Shown here piece after piece: positions 22,606-43,941 of a stretch of DNA of 64,000 nucleotides. Numbering within the stretch: the first letter of the stretch is position 1; every line of letters starts with the position of its first letter. The stretch is from Echinarachnius parma (taxonomy: Eukaryota > Echinodermata > Echinoidea > Clypeasteroida > Echinarachniidae), in NCBI GenBank assembly GCA_037951105.1, contig JBAMJV010010086.1:62001-126000 (forward strand), in the 5' to 3' direction. Below the pieces are notes generated by a model. That model saw only the letters and a program-made list of their open reading frames with translations. It was not told the DNA's origin and did no database searches. Both the position numbers and the translations under genes were made by a program.

Positions 22606-25600
22606 TCACGAACAGCAGCCAAATCGCCTTCGTGGAACCTCCATGTTGGTGACAATCTTCCATTCGTCTTTCTCTCCATCGTACTCCTCGACCGAGTGCA
22701 AACTCTTATTGCCGTCATGACCTCCTATGGCATAGAGTCGATGGTTTACCACGGCCGCTCCCACTCCACTGCGGGGGTGTAGGAGGTGCTTGATAAATTT
22801 CCATTTATCTTGGGCTGGGTGGTACACTTCAACTGTAGACAGGCTGGTCAGAAAATAATAATCTGATTTCATTTATTTATATTCCACACTTTCAACAACA
22901 AAATCAAGAGAAAAATATATACATAATATTGAAAGTTATTGTATAAATATATTTCTTGTACAGATGATTAAAACAAAAATTATAAATAATTTAACAAATC
23001 GGTTCAGAAATGGCTGAAATATCAATAACTATATCCGATCGGAATAATTTTGGACCCCAGATTTATTTGATGATTTTTTTTTTTAAATATGCGCGTTATT
23101 AAATACATTATTATTATTATTATAATATAGGCTTTCTAGCTCAGTTGGTAAAGCACTGGTCTAGCAATTCAGAGGTCTAAGACTAAGGGTTGAATCCCAG
23201 GGAAACCTTATTTTCTTTGTTGGTTTTATACACATCTATATTTCTGGTCAATTTCTCTTTGTTTGAGGGAAAAAACAAAATGCACAAGAATAAATGGTCA
23301 CTAAATCCTTATTCCATTAAATCTTGACATTTGTTTTAGTTGAAAATCGTAAAAAGGGACCAAGTAAATTTGCATAGGGTTCAATACAAAACAATTTTTT
23401 ATATAAGTAAATGTTGATTTTCTTCCATGCTGAAGGATCTTACCTAGGATTAGGTCTGTCATCAGACCCTCCTATCACGTAGATCTTTTCATTCAGACAC
23501 ACAGCTGCCATCATGGACCGTGCCTTCAACATAGGGGCGAGAGACTTCCATTCCTTCAGCTATTGAACAAAAAGAGACAGAGAAAAATAACAAATCACTC
23601 TAATGAATATATTGAAACTGACAAACTGACAAATTGAATTAGAACTAGCAATGTTTCAAACCCCAAGATTATTCAGACACACGGCTGCCATCATGGATCG
23701 TGCGTGCCTTCACCATAGAGGCAAGAAACTTCCATTCCTACAGCTATTGCTAATGAGTAAAAAGAGACGAAAGAAGATTACAAATCACAGATTTGGATAT
23801 ATTGACATTGAAGATAAATTAATTTCTAATAAAGGTTCGAACCCCCAAGAAAAGGGAACTTTTCATTCAGACACACAGCTGCCATCATGGATCATGCAGT
23901 CATCATAGGGGCGGGAACCATCCATTCCTTAAACTAATGAACAAAACAAGATTAAAAATCACAGATTTTGATATATTGAAGAAAAACTAAATTACCAATG
24001 GATAGGCACAGAAAACTATGTTGATTTGATTTCATAACACAAATGATGAGGCCTTCCCATCATTTTACTAGCAATGCTACCAATGTTTCATTTCATGTGC
24101 TTGTGTTTACTTTTTAAGTCAAACATACAGAAGAAACTGACTAGAAATATTTTAGATGATTGAAAATGAGCAAAGAAAAAAAAGGCTTCGCTGGGAATCG
24201 AACCCGAGACATCAGGATTGCTAGACCGGTGCTCAGCCATTGAGCCACAAAGACTCTTGAATGGGGGACGTTCCCATGAAAGCCTTTTCATTGCTCGATT
24301 AGTCAGCAGCTATACGAGTGTGTAGATAGATAAGTCATTCTATTTCCGAACTTACCACTGGGTCGTATCTTTCCATCTTTTTGAGGTCAGACTCTCCATT
24401 ATATCCACCAACCACATAGAGCAGCCCATCGTGTGATACGGCGGCTGCCATACTCCGCTGAGTTCTCATATCTTCATAGAGACGAGCACAAAAATTAAGA
24501 GACATAATATGAGTCCAACCTTCTATAGAGGCCACTAGGCCTGGAACAACCATTTACCATAAATATTTGAATATTACCACAATGGACAAGTCGATCCGTC
24601 TTGATTGGGTTAATATATCTTATTGTAATGGACCCCTTTGAAATTCAGTTTCTGCTGAAAGGACCATCAAATCCATTTGTGAAAATAAATATAATAAAAA
24701 ATAAATAAATCTACATTCAATGTAATTAGGGAGACATTTGACAAATCAAAACCCATCTTCGCTGAAGAAGGCTGTAGATGACAGCCGAAAATTTTGGAGG
24801 TAAATATTTGTATTGTGATCAAAAGTTTACATTAGATATATACAAAACCCATTTCACTCTTCTGTTACCATAACCTTAAAAGAAGACTTTATTGACAAAT
24901 TTAAAACAAATATGTTGTTCTATATACCCTCAAAGGATAATCTCCACAAAAATTTCAAATGTATAACCTCCAATAAAGTCTGCATTTGTTTTTCAAAAGT
25001 ACCTGTTTTTGTGTTTACATTATGCTAATGAACTCATCTGCTTGGATGTCGAAACGTCATTGAAGCCAAACTATGATTGTGTGCTCGTTTTACGTACGGG
25101 AATGACCTTTGTACTATGTTGTATCAAAGTATACCACATTTCGGGTAATTTTATTTTTGATATTGCGGATATTAATTGTAATGTTCTTGTCTATTTGTGT
25201 AGCGAGCAAATAGGAAGAAAATAATGAATGAATATATTTACATTTCATGTATGGTTTTACTTAGTAGATTGGCCTACGGTGAACGTATAGTATGGCATCA
25301 GTGACGTATTGGATTTTGAGGATCGTTCCATTACTTGTTGATTATTTATTTCTTTTAAAATCAAATATGGGGAAAGTTAAAGGTTTCAAATAATTTATTT
25401 GTATGGAATATGGTTTTCTCAAATCATGATTTGAATTATCAAAGTAGTGCATTTCGCCAATAAAGTCTTCTTTTAACAACAATGTTCAAGATAAATGTGA
25501 AAGCTACATGTGATTTTGATTGACCTTCACGACATTAATGAATGGATCATTTTGATAAAATAACACATCTTTTTATCAGAATGTTACCTTTGATGAGTTT

Positions 25601-28600
25601 CCATTCATTCAAGTTTGGGTCGTACTGTTCCACCGACCTGACGCTCCTCGTCCCATCATATCCCCCACAGGCGTATAGCTGACCTCCCATGGTTGCCACG
25701 GCAACGCTACTCCTACCAACCTTCATCTCGGCAACCTATATATACCAAATGTTAATAATAATTTTTTTCAAACGACAATACGATTAACTACCAAAATAGG
25801 CTTTAATGGTAAGGTACACGTTTTATGAGGTTGACATGGCGCCTATTATTCTATTTGTTCTATTGAAAGCACATTATAGGAAATCACATTGGGGCTTTTT
25901 ATCAAATTATCATCATTATGGTCAGAGAGTTTGAAGCCAATAATATGTTTTTCTTATAGTTGTTGGTGCACATATAATTTAACCCATTGTTTTTGTATGT
26001 CTCATCAAATTCCTTCATCTAAATAAAAATCAAAAGAAATGTTTACCCTTATGACAAAGTGAAAGTGAGAATTTACCAAAGAGCAAAGAATGTAAAGTCA
26101 TGTACACTCTGCCTTCTAACCAGGATCTCAGCTACTAAGAAACAAGTTTACCCCATTACTTGACTGTCATCCCTTGTAGCCTCAACCACAATGAGACAAG
26201 TGTATAGTGCTGTAACTGACCTTGATGATCGGATCGTTTGATCGGATCGGCAAAATTTTATCGATCTTCGAAATCGGATCGATGATCGGGATTAATTTGG
26301 CGTAACCTTTCAGAAACACATGGGACTAAGCTCAAAATCGGCGCGAATAATTTTGTAAAAGCCAAAAAGGAGAGGTAATCAGTTTTAAATGAAAGCATAC
26401 CCATACAAGATTACATGTACCTTGGGCTTATTCATATGGATATATGTTGCTTTGGTATTCATTTATATTCCCAAAATATGTTTTTTGGGATCATTTTCCA
26501 AAGAAAAAGATTTTTTTTTTTTTTTTTTTTTTTTTTGCCGATCCGATCTTCCGATTTTTTCTGCATGATCGGAAATCGGCAAAAACGGTCCGATCATGTA
26601 TGATCGGATCATGATCGGCATGCCGATCCGATGATCGGTTACAGCATTACAAGTGTATACACATAGCACCCCGATATTAGACATTGCCTTTCAAACTTTG
26701 AAAGGTTAAAGGAAAGCACTTTGACCTCTCACCTTACGCCAGCAGTCAGTCTTCGGGTCATAACACTCCACGTCCCTCAGAGGCGAGATGTTCAGAAGCG
26801 GGGAGGCTTTCCCACCCCCCACAGCATAAATGAAACCTTCCATGGAAGCAACGCCCACCCTATGCCTGGACTGGTGCATGGGGGGCAGGGGCGACCACTG
26901 GTTGGTGGCCGGCTGGTAGCGTTCGGCACTGGAGAGGATGTTGCTGCCTAGTCGAGCGACCGTAGCGGTAACTTCTCCTCCTTGAAATCAATTAAGGAAA
27001 GACTTGTAATGAAGATATTATACTTTGTTTCCTTTTACTAATGAGGCAGGGGGCATCAGAGATTAGGTTGGTACTTGGTAGTTTAATCCTCCTTAACCCG
27101 TTCCCTACGAGATTCTGAAATCCCCATACACTTTGTACATAGCCCACTCGGTTCCCATAGGCAAGGGGTTAATACTCCACAGGAGTTTTAACTGGAGATG
27201 GGTCTGAGAGAGTGCTTAGCCCCTATTAAGGACAGGGTTCCTTAGCAAGCGCATTCTGGACTGTATGAAGTTAGGGCTGGTTTACTGTAGATTGAAGTAC
27301 ATTGTAGTGTATTTCATTCAGTAGTGGTATAAATTAATTTGTAATGGCCAGGAAGTTCGTGTGTTGCTATTGGTACTGCAGAGAATGGCCCCTTCTATTT
27401 CTGGCTATTTTCGGTTTTATGAAGGTATTCTATATGCCTTGGGCCATTGGCTTCAAGAAAGAGCTCTCTCAACCTATCACAGAAAACAATTGTTCATAAT
27501 CAAAATACAATGCACGCTTGACTGTCATGAACACAAGAAATAAAAATCAAATGTCCAAAATATAAATAAGCAAACAACCACACGACATGTCGAATTAGAA
27601 AAAGGGCATACAATGTCAACAATTTGTGCTAACCTTGGCTGAATTTAACCCATTCAGAAATGCTCTCAAAAATACTTGGGCATTGGTATATATATGGATA
27701 TGTATGTAAATAGCATAATCATCAAGTCCTGTTCTGGTTAATTGAAAGTATACTCCAGTTTTTTCACTAATAGTGCTGTTGATGAGTCGCGGGTACCCGG
27801 GTCCCGCCGAAAAATGTTGAGTCCCGGGCGCAAAAATCAATACTCGATTTCCCGAAAAAAACAGCAAGTCCCCTCGTTGAACGCAAGAGTTATCATGTTC
27901 ATTCAAGTGACATAAATGTAAGGCTGAGTCATGTCGGTAATTGTCGGAACCGGGTCCCGATAAACTTTTACCGGTCGGGAACCGGTATCCCGATAAATTT
28001 TTACCGTCGAAACTCGGACTGGTAAAATCACGCAATCGTGCACGCATCGGCAAAATGCACTGTTTGGGGCTTATATTGCTCTTTTTATATGCAAATAACA
28101 TAATAAATACTGAGGCTTTAATGGATTTACATATCAATCTTTACGGGAAAATAGTTACAGTATCCAGAATTAACTCAGTTTCGCATGAAAAGTTTGTTTT
28201 TTTTCGAAGTAAATTCATCGTTTGTTCACCATTGCCCATCGCAACACGGTTCACAGAAACTTAGCCCGCTAGTCTGGGGGAAACATCACATGTACGATCG
28301 CTTGTGACTGTGAGCCACTGCATGCCCTTCAAAAGTGGCTATAAATTAGCCTTTTCGCAATCAACACCATTTTGATATTCTAATTACATGATTTCGAATG
28401 GCGTTTGACAGCCGAACAGAAAAAAAAAGAGCCCCGAAACAATGAAAACAACTACTCAAAACATCGATAAAAATCGACTACATCGCTCCAATTCGCTCGT
28501 ATACCCTGTGTGCAAGTTACGGGGTCTCTTTTCTTGCGCAAGATCCATCCCCCGGGGACTTCCCCAATTCCTGGCGGATGGATCTTGCCGATAGAGGGCG

Positions 28601-30684
28601 GACTGGAACATAGTTCCACCGGGCCAGCGTATGAATCTTGCGGAAGAAAAAGAGACCCGTAACTTGCACACAGGGTATACGAGCGAATGGGAGCGATGTA
28701 GTCGTTTTTTATCGATGTTTTGAGTAGTTGTTTTCATTGTTTTGGGGCTCATTTTTGTTTCTGTTCGGCTGTCAAACGCCATGAAATCATGTAAGTAGAA
28801 TATCAAAACATTTTTAAATGGTGCAAATGACCAAAAAACGTATTTTGAGCCACTTTTTGAATGCACTGGCTCATCACCTGGATCATACAAAGATCCATCA
28901 GACAACTCCCCTGGAGTATCGGACTAACATTGTGTGCACATCCGCCGACAATATCGTTCAAATGACTAGCAATTTTGCGCTTCCTGTTCAATTTCTGACT
29001 GTCAAACGAAGTAATGAACCAAGAATTTCTCGAAAATAACCACTCTTTAAAGTAAATGATATCAATTGCCCCGTTTTTATTTGAATTCCGCTACATTATT
29101 GTGATAATCTTAATTTCTTTTTTAACATTTTATTTTTTTTTCGGGGCACTGTTTCCCGATATACCGAACCGGGTCCCGATTGAAACGGTCGGTAACCGGT
29201 GTGATCGGTTTTTTTGTCACTTGAATGAACATGTTTTCCCAGCTGGCGTGACATGCCAATCGTGTAATCAACCCGGGACTCACCCGAAAAATTATCGCGA
29301 GTCCCGGGTAGTAAATACTCCCAAAATCAACAACACTACTCACCAATAACATAGATGAACTGTGCCGGGCTGCATGAGTGGCGCGGCACGGTGCGCGTGC
29401 TCTCGACCCGGTGAGGGCCCGGAGAGAACTTGCTGCTGTGGTAACGCCTCGCCTCGTCCACAAACTTCTTAAACCCATTGTCTACTTTGAGTGTCTTCTC
29501 CTCCATCACATGCTCGTTGAGGAACTGCCGTGAGAGAAGGGGTAGGCGGACGTGCTCGAAGACATCGCTGATGAACTTCCAGCGGTTTTTGAGGTCGTAG
29601 CGAAGCCAGTGAAGAGTTGAATAATAGACTTCTTCCTCCTTGGTGATGTTCAAGTCATCCTTGTTGATTATACTTACAAGATCTTCATGAAACAAAGGAT
29701 AAAATAGGAAGACATAGATATGATTGGTGAATAGAATTTAGAAAGCCAGGAATTACATGAAAATGAATCAAATAAAAGAAAGAAAGTAAGATGACAATGA
29801 CTTTGTATGAATCAAATGGTCCAAATTAATCCATAATTAAATTGTGCTTAGGAAAGTAGTTATGTTCTTCTTTTTTTTCATGCAGGTATCCAAAATTACT
29901 TGAGTTGAAGGGCCATATTTTCCAACCTGGTCCATTTATAAGAATAAATTTATCTTAAAAGAGATCATGATATTACAATAAGAAGCTTTGTTGAATGTTC
30001 TGGATTAGAAATAATCCCTTTCCATCAAAGGTTTCATCATTTGATCATGTATTCACCTTTCACATCGAGCTGTAAGAACTCATCATGAGCCACTATCTTT
30101 GTAAAGTTCTTTAGAATGTATGCTGTGGCCGCTTCCTGCAGATCAAAACATGAATACACTTCAGCAAAATTCTTGATACCGAGGCAGTTTGTCGGGTCGA
30201 GTTGCTTCTTTAGAAAGTCGCTGCACAAGGTACGAACAGCTTCCATCTGGAATAAACTGGCAACGCTCAACAAATTCTGGACATTATCCTCAGTGATGTC
30301 GATCACGGCATTGTAAGCAAAGTTCACGATTGCCTCAACCGCATCGCTGTTGAGATCTTGTAACGTGACCGTGTCCTCCTTTGACTCCCGAAGCTCGCTG
30401 GTGAACATCGCGTGGAAGTACGGGCTGCAGGCGGAGAGCACTAGACGATGCGCTGGAATGAGTTTGCCGTTGACTGCTAGGACAACATCGCAGAGTTGTC
30501 TACTGTCGTATATTTCCTGCATGAGTTGTAGCATGCTCAAGGCATGTTGTTGTAGTAAGAGCAGCATTTGCTTGTCTTTGGGGTTAATGACCGACTGGTC
30601 TTGGATTCTAGCACGCTTTGGGGTCTGCCATGGACCGGTGCCCAGGGTCAGGGAGATACGTGGTGTTTCGCCTTTCGTCTCCAT
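22606..30684 (-). CDS. Klhl: KLHL-family BTB-BACK-kelch protein, copy 2 (7 coding exons)
   Basis: Paralogue of the plus-strand KLHL gene. Coding exons in transcription order are 30684-30057, 29682-29344, 26980-26733, 25735-25588, 24471-24356, 23559-23444 and 22843-22606. They total 1833 nt (610 codons plus TGA) with every phase consistent. Exon lengths match copy 1 except exon 2 (+6), exon 4 (+33, extra residues near KASPLLNIS) and exon 7 (+6). BTB (QLCDVVLAVNG, HRLVLSACSPYFHAMF), BACK (NCLGIKNFAEV, HVRLPLLS) and six kelch repeats are intact, so the role should again be a CUL3 substrate adaptor. Divergence is modest in BTB and larger in the kelch blades and exon 7 end (SDDRPNPS against CNHNQS), which could mean different substrates. 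The start is the ATG at 30684, aligned with copy 1. Confidence 0.93.
23130..23207 (+). pseudogene. tRNA-like sequence (AGC anticodon position), probably a pseudogene or SINE head
   Basis: An A-box-like TAGCTCAGTTGG and a damaged B box (GGTTGAATCC, one base short of GGTTCGAATCC) sit at tRNA spacing. Acceptor arms GGCTTTC and GGAAACC nearly pair. The loop CTAGCAA puts AGC (Ala) at the anticodon position, but the anticodon stem has mismatches and the variable region is odd. It lies in the KLHL-2 intron between exons 7 and 8. Confidence 0.55.
23655..23747 (-). pseudogene. Decayed duplicate of KLHL-2 kelch exon 7, copy A
   Basis: On the plus strand it reads ATTCAGACACACGGCTGCCA and TCATGGATCGTGC, matching exon 7 at 23444-23559 (ATTCAGACACACAGCTGCCA). 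A 4-bp GTGC duplication shifts the frame and the 3' part with the donor is missing. It lies upstream (in transcription) of the live exon. Confidence 0.85.
23862..23937 (-). pseudogene. Decayed duplicate of KLHL-2 kelch exon 7, copy B
   Basis: Shares TTTTCATTCAGACACACAGC and TGCCATCATGGATC with exon 7, then AGGGGCGGGAACCATCCATT. The acceptor side is altered (TTAAACTAATGAAC). With copy A it makes three exon-7 copies spaced about 200 bp apart. Confidence 0.8.
24184..24254 (-). pseudogene. tRNA-Ala(AGC)-like sequence with Pol III signals
   Basis: On the minus strand it has an A-box-like TGGCTCAATGGCTGAGC, loop CTAGCAA (AGC at the anticodon position), a perfect B box GGTTCGATTCC and a 3' arm CGAAGCC pairing with GTCTTTG at 5 of 7 positions plus one wobble. 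A TTTTTTT run follows, as in a Pol III terminator. Mismatches in the anticodon and T stems suggest a pseudogene or tRNA-derived SINE. It lies in the KLHL-2 intron between exons 6 and 7. Confidence 0.6.
26205..26649. mobile_element. hAT-like MITE with GATCGG repeats
   Basis: The ends TAGTGCTGTAAC and GTTACAGCATTA are inverted. CAAGTGTA flanks both sides exactly (26197-26204 and 26650-26657), an 8-bp target duplication. The interior has many GATCGG/CCGATC motifs and a T run of about 25. It lies in the KLHL-2 intron between exons 4 and 5. Confidence 0.85.
27000..27770. other. KLHL-2 intron sequence
   Basis: Part of the long intron between exons 3 and 4. Apart from short repeat fragments near 27105-27175 (CCCATACACTTTGTACATAG, resembling 22470-22490), no feature is seen. 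Confidence 0.35.
27771..29338. mobile_element. 1.57-kb hAT-like element abutting the KLHL-2 exon 3 donor
   Basis: Left end TAGTGCTGTTGATGAG and right end ATCAACAACACTA are inverted; subterminal CGGGTACCCGGGTCCCG and CCCGGGTAGTAAATACTCCC match the small hAT-like MITE at 615-958. The flanks TTCACTAA and CTCACCAA agree at six of eight positions, fitting an aged 8-bp target duplication. The right flank spans the splice donor of exon 3 (TTG then GTGAG on the minus strand). No transposase is recognised. Confidence 0.75.
28300..28880. mobile_element. Foldback element nested in the hAT-like element
   Basis: Arms of about 200 bp mirror each other: GGCGTTTGACAGCCGAACAG against CTGTTCGGCTGTCAAACGCC, and GTATACCCTGTGTGCAAGTT against AACTTGCACACAGGGTATAC. 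The spacer is at about 28560-28620. Open frames here are read-through of the palindrome on both strands. Confidence 0.85.
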
Positions 30685-30741
30685 AGTGATCTCCACAGAG
30701 CGTTGTCAGAACTTATGTAAGCTCTTCTCCAGATTCCAGTT

Positions 30742-31794
30742 TCTGAAACAGAGTGAAAACAAAATTCTGAAAATGAGTTCTCAGGTCAAAATCACATGCT
30801 TATAATATATACTAGATTTTAGGTTTTGTCTTGTCTACGCTAGATCGACATTTCTATCGTTTTTCATGGCATCTCTTACATTTACTGCAGTAAATGTAAA
30901 AGAGGCCATGAAAACGATAGATTTGTTGATCTACACTAGATAGCGAATTGATAAAACATGCCATAGAGTCTTTGATATTACCAGTATTTTGAACTTTGTA
31001 AAAAAAATCACTAGAACTAGAACTTAGAAGGCTATTCATTTTAAAATGTGGAAACTGTTTGAAATAACCCATGCAAGTCAAGGCCCAAAAGGCAAAGCCA
31101 AGGCCCAAGGCAAGGGGCTACAAAATGTTCAATCAAAACATCAATGATCTGATGATGATAGTGCTGTTACTAGGTTAGCCTGTTACTTTGAGTTTTGAAA
31201 ACTGGTATCATTTTATAAATGACTGATAATATAGTTTACCCAGCTGACTCAGTGGACCATTTTATTATTTACCAAGCATTGTCAAGGGCAAGGCCAAGCC
31301 AAGGCCAAGTGATGTGAGTTTACCCAAGACGCCCAAGGCAAGGCCAAGCCCAAGGCAAGGGCAAGCTAAACTCTAAAGTCTTGAGAAAATAAACAACCTG
31401 TCCAGAAGTGACATGAATTAACATAATTATTCTCTTATTACTTATTAGTTACTAATTAAAGTGACAGTAAGCAATAAACAGTAAAACAGCGTTTGGTGTC
31501 CCTGGCTTCAGATTGATTTAAATAATTCGTCATCTCCATCGAGACATAGACACCAGCCTCTGCTCCTTCGGCTCACGGCGGTTTTCTTGTCTTCATGGCA
31601 GCCGAAAGTTCGGGGTAGTTCGTCTGATGATAGAAGGGTCGGGGCAGCTGCAGATGCGACAGTTTATGAATATGAACTACAAATACAATACAACCATTTT
31701 CGCACTGATCACACTTCTATAATTCACCTTCAAATTCTATAGATGTATGTCACGAAAGTATCAACAAAGTAAGAAAGTACAAACAATATTTACC
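30742..31794 (-). promoter_or_regulatory. Putative 5' intron of KLHL-2
   Basis: An acceptor (TTTCAG) precedes 30742, giving a leader 30742-30685 before the ATG. A donor GAG then GTAAAT lies at 31794/31793, so a non-coding first exon may end there (higher coordinates), as in copy 1. The intron holds a short hairpin (CATTTACTGCAGTAAATG, 30882-30899) and a CAAGGC-rich tract at 31075-31370. Confidence 0.45.
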
Positions 31795-31859
31795 TCAATA
31801 ATCCGTCGTCTTCGCGTTCAAAACAACGCGCGTACTGCTGATGAAAGCACCTGTGCATG

Positions 31860-31935
31860 CATGGGGGCGGGGGGGGGGGGGGGGGGGGGGGCAGTGCCAG
31901 TGTTGGAGTCATACTTATATTGGGGGGGGGCGGGG
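31860..31935. repeat. Poly(G) runs upstream of KLHL-2
   Basis: A run of more than 20 G and a second shorter run lie in the presumed promoter area of the minus-strand KLHL gene. This is the first of about ten G or C homopolymers between 31.8 and 36.6 kb. Confidence 0.8.
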
Positions 31936-32913
31936 TTAGTGGATGGGGGTAAATTGTCCAGGTAAATTGTATAACACGAGTGTTTGGTTTAGAGGTACTC
32001 GGGACACGGCTTCAGTGTTGGTTTGACTATAATTATAGCTATACCCATAACAAGCTTAGGCATTTTCCCAAATAAATTTCCCATAATCTTATAAGGAATT
32101 AGTTCCATAATGGAAATTCATCATCGATTATCAATATCAATATAATTCTCCCATAGACATTTTCCAATATAAATTTCCCATACAAAAACCCTGCTGGATA
32201 GTACTAGTACTATATGCAAAAATTCAATCCAGTAGAAATCCGTACAGATGCACGTTGCTGAAATCCCAATGGATATCGATCGCCATAGATCTCATCATCA
32301 TCGATCACCGCGGCATCCTCATCTATTCCGGACACCATCTTCATGATCACCATCATGCACTAATTTTATGTAGCCTACGTATGCACTGTGACGGTCATCA
32401 TCATGCATGATTACCCCCGGCAAGAAAGTCATTTTTAACGGATGTTGAGTGAGAGCTAGACCAGTGACTGAGAGTGTATCGAGAACACAGTCATGCGAAA
32501 AAATGATAGTGATACATGTAGCCTACCCCCATTTCTAATAAAATAACACTGCAAAAAAACAACTTGTGACAATCGTGATACACAAGTAGCACGGCCAATG
32601 AGTGAAGTGACTTATATTGTTGTTCGGCTCCCATTCCCGTGTCCCATGTTTATAATTTAAAGCATGCTCCATTCAATCCATCGCATGCATCTTATTTTTA
32701 TGAATAAGATATATTTATGAATAAGATTAAATTGTAAAATGGTTAATATTCTCTCCCTAAAAAAATCCATGACTGTTATGGGCTTAATGTGTGGTGGGAT
32801 ATTGTTGTTGTTGTTTAATGGCAATCAGTCTGGAAAGACTGTTGACGTTGTTGCTTTTTTTGTTAAGTGCGAAAGGGGATGTTTATGAAGCATTTTTACA
32901 AAAAGTATAAACG

Positions 32914-33463
32914 CATAGGCGTACCCAGGGGGTGTTCAACCCCCCCCCCCCCCCCCTTGACCAAAAAATTAATGTTTTGGGGGTTTGAAACCCTCCCCCC
33001 TCCCTTTACCACTTGTAGCTGGTCTCGACCATCATTACCAATGGTCTCGGCCTCAACAAATTTGAAGGATCCTGGTCTTGGCCTCGAAAATTGTGAAGAA
33101 TCCTGGTCTCGGCCTCGAAAATTTTGACAGTTCCCGGTCTCGGCTTCTAAAATTTTCTACGGACACCATCCCCCCCCCCCCCTCCCCCCCCCCCCCCCCC
33201 AGCTTACACGATGCTCAAACAATGGTCTTGGTCTTGTCTCGATAATTTTTGACTGGTCCTGGTCTTGGTCTCGAAAATTTTGAAGGTTCTCGGTCTCGGC
33301 TTGAACAAATTCTACGGACCCCCCCCCCCCCCCCCCCCAGCCCCCCGCTTACACAACTCTTAACCAATGTTCTCGGTCTCAGAAAAATTTGGCCAACGAT
33401 ATAACCCGCCCCCCCCCCCGCCCCCCCCCCCCCCCCCTTGAAACAATCCTGGGTACGCCGCTG
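32914..33463. mobile_element. hAT-like MITE with CGTACCCAGG ends and C-rich interior
   Basis: CATAGGCGTACCCAGG at the left and CCTGGGTACGCCGCTG at the right are near-inverse. TATAAACG flanks both ends exactly (32906-32913 and 33464-33471), an 8-bp target duplication. Inside are three to four units with GGTCTCGGCCTCGAAAATTT and TTCTACGGACC followed by poly(C). Confidence 0.8.
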
Positions 33464-34157
33464 TATAAACGTTATATGCATTTATTTTGTTTTTATCCGG
33501 GAAGAGGGGTATTATATGCATGGGGGCAACATTTTACCCCAAAGGGGTGTGGAAAGTATACCCCATTTTAAGCTACTGACACAATCTCCTAAACAGCAGC
33601 TGTTCCACTTACTCACCATGCATGCACAGTCATCGAGATTCACGCCGACATGTTTTTGTTGTTGTTTTCTTAGTTTCTTTCACGGTTAACACCCTTACCG
33701 TATTTTCAACGTGGAAATGGGGGTTAGGGTTCACTTGAACTATTTGCCCTCTGATGCAGCTGATCGGGTGACTTGATGTAGACCGTGAAAGTGAACGTAC
33801 ATGTAGACCCAGACCATCATGCACAAACTATATTATCAGTGCCGATAGACCCCCGATAGACCTAGATACAGTTGACTAGGATATGCATTTGTCGTACCTT
33901 GTGAAATCCATAGAATATAGGAGATATAAGAATAATGCTTTTGTTTTTGTTTTCGTGTAACCACGTTGGAAGTATAGGGTATTTCAATATTTGAACATCA
34001 GCATCTTACATAGGGTATACCGTATAGTTGCGTATAGTGACAGTCACCAAAGTCATCATATTTTTATCAGAATTATCATAATCGCAATCACCATTATCAT
34101 TGTGATCATCATAATTCGTTATCATCATCGTCAGCTTGATCACGATCGCCGTCCAGC

Positions 34158-43595
<9,438 letters not shown>

Positions 43596-43692
43596 CCACT
43601 GCAAAGAGAATACGCAAGAGACTTGATAAGAGACGAACATTCTTCAATTTTCTTCCTTATATCAAAGAGGTAGTATCTCCTTGCTTACCCAG

Positions 43693-43869
43693 TCTGGGCA
43701 ACTAACACACTTGGAGAGTGTTGTCTGTCTGGACGTAGCAATAGGAAGGGTCTATCAGACGGAACTTATAACCAACCAATGTTCGGCTTCGACTAACCAG
43801 CGATGGGAGTTTACACATTACACCAAAAACCACGGAAAATCAAGACAAATGTTTTTTTATAACCACTGA
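43693..43869 (+). CDS. Duplicate GALNT terminal exon, copy 2 (open)
   Basis: Follows TTACCCAG, a usable acceptor, and reads SGQLTHLESVVCLDVAIGRV, then the CSASTNQRWEF block and a stop after MFFYNH. It is nearly identical to exon 10 (43422-43595) in the lectin part. It could serve as an alternative last exon spliced to exon 9 (phase 0 kept), or be an unused copy. ESG is changed to ESV before the conserved Cys. Confidence 0.65.
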   Translation, partial: SGQLTHLESVVCLDVAIGRVYQTELITNQCSASTNQRWEFTHYTKNHGKSRQMFFYNH

Positions 43870-43941
43870 AAGAGCTGAAAGAGAATACGCAAGAGATTTG
43901 TTTAGAGACGAACATTCTTCAATTATCTTGCTTATCTACAG

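Noticed and set aside
28456..28905. 149-residue minus-strand frame with GDEPVHSKSGSK
   Set aside because: It crosses both arms of a foldback element; openness on both strands is expected from the palindrome.
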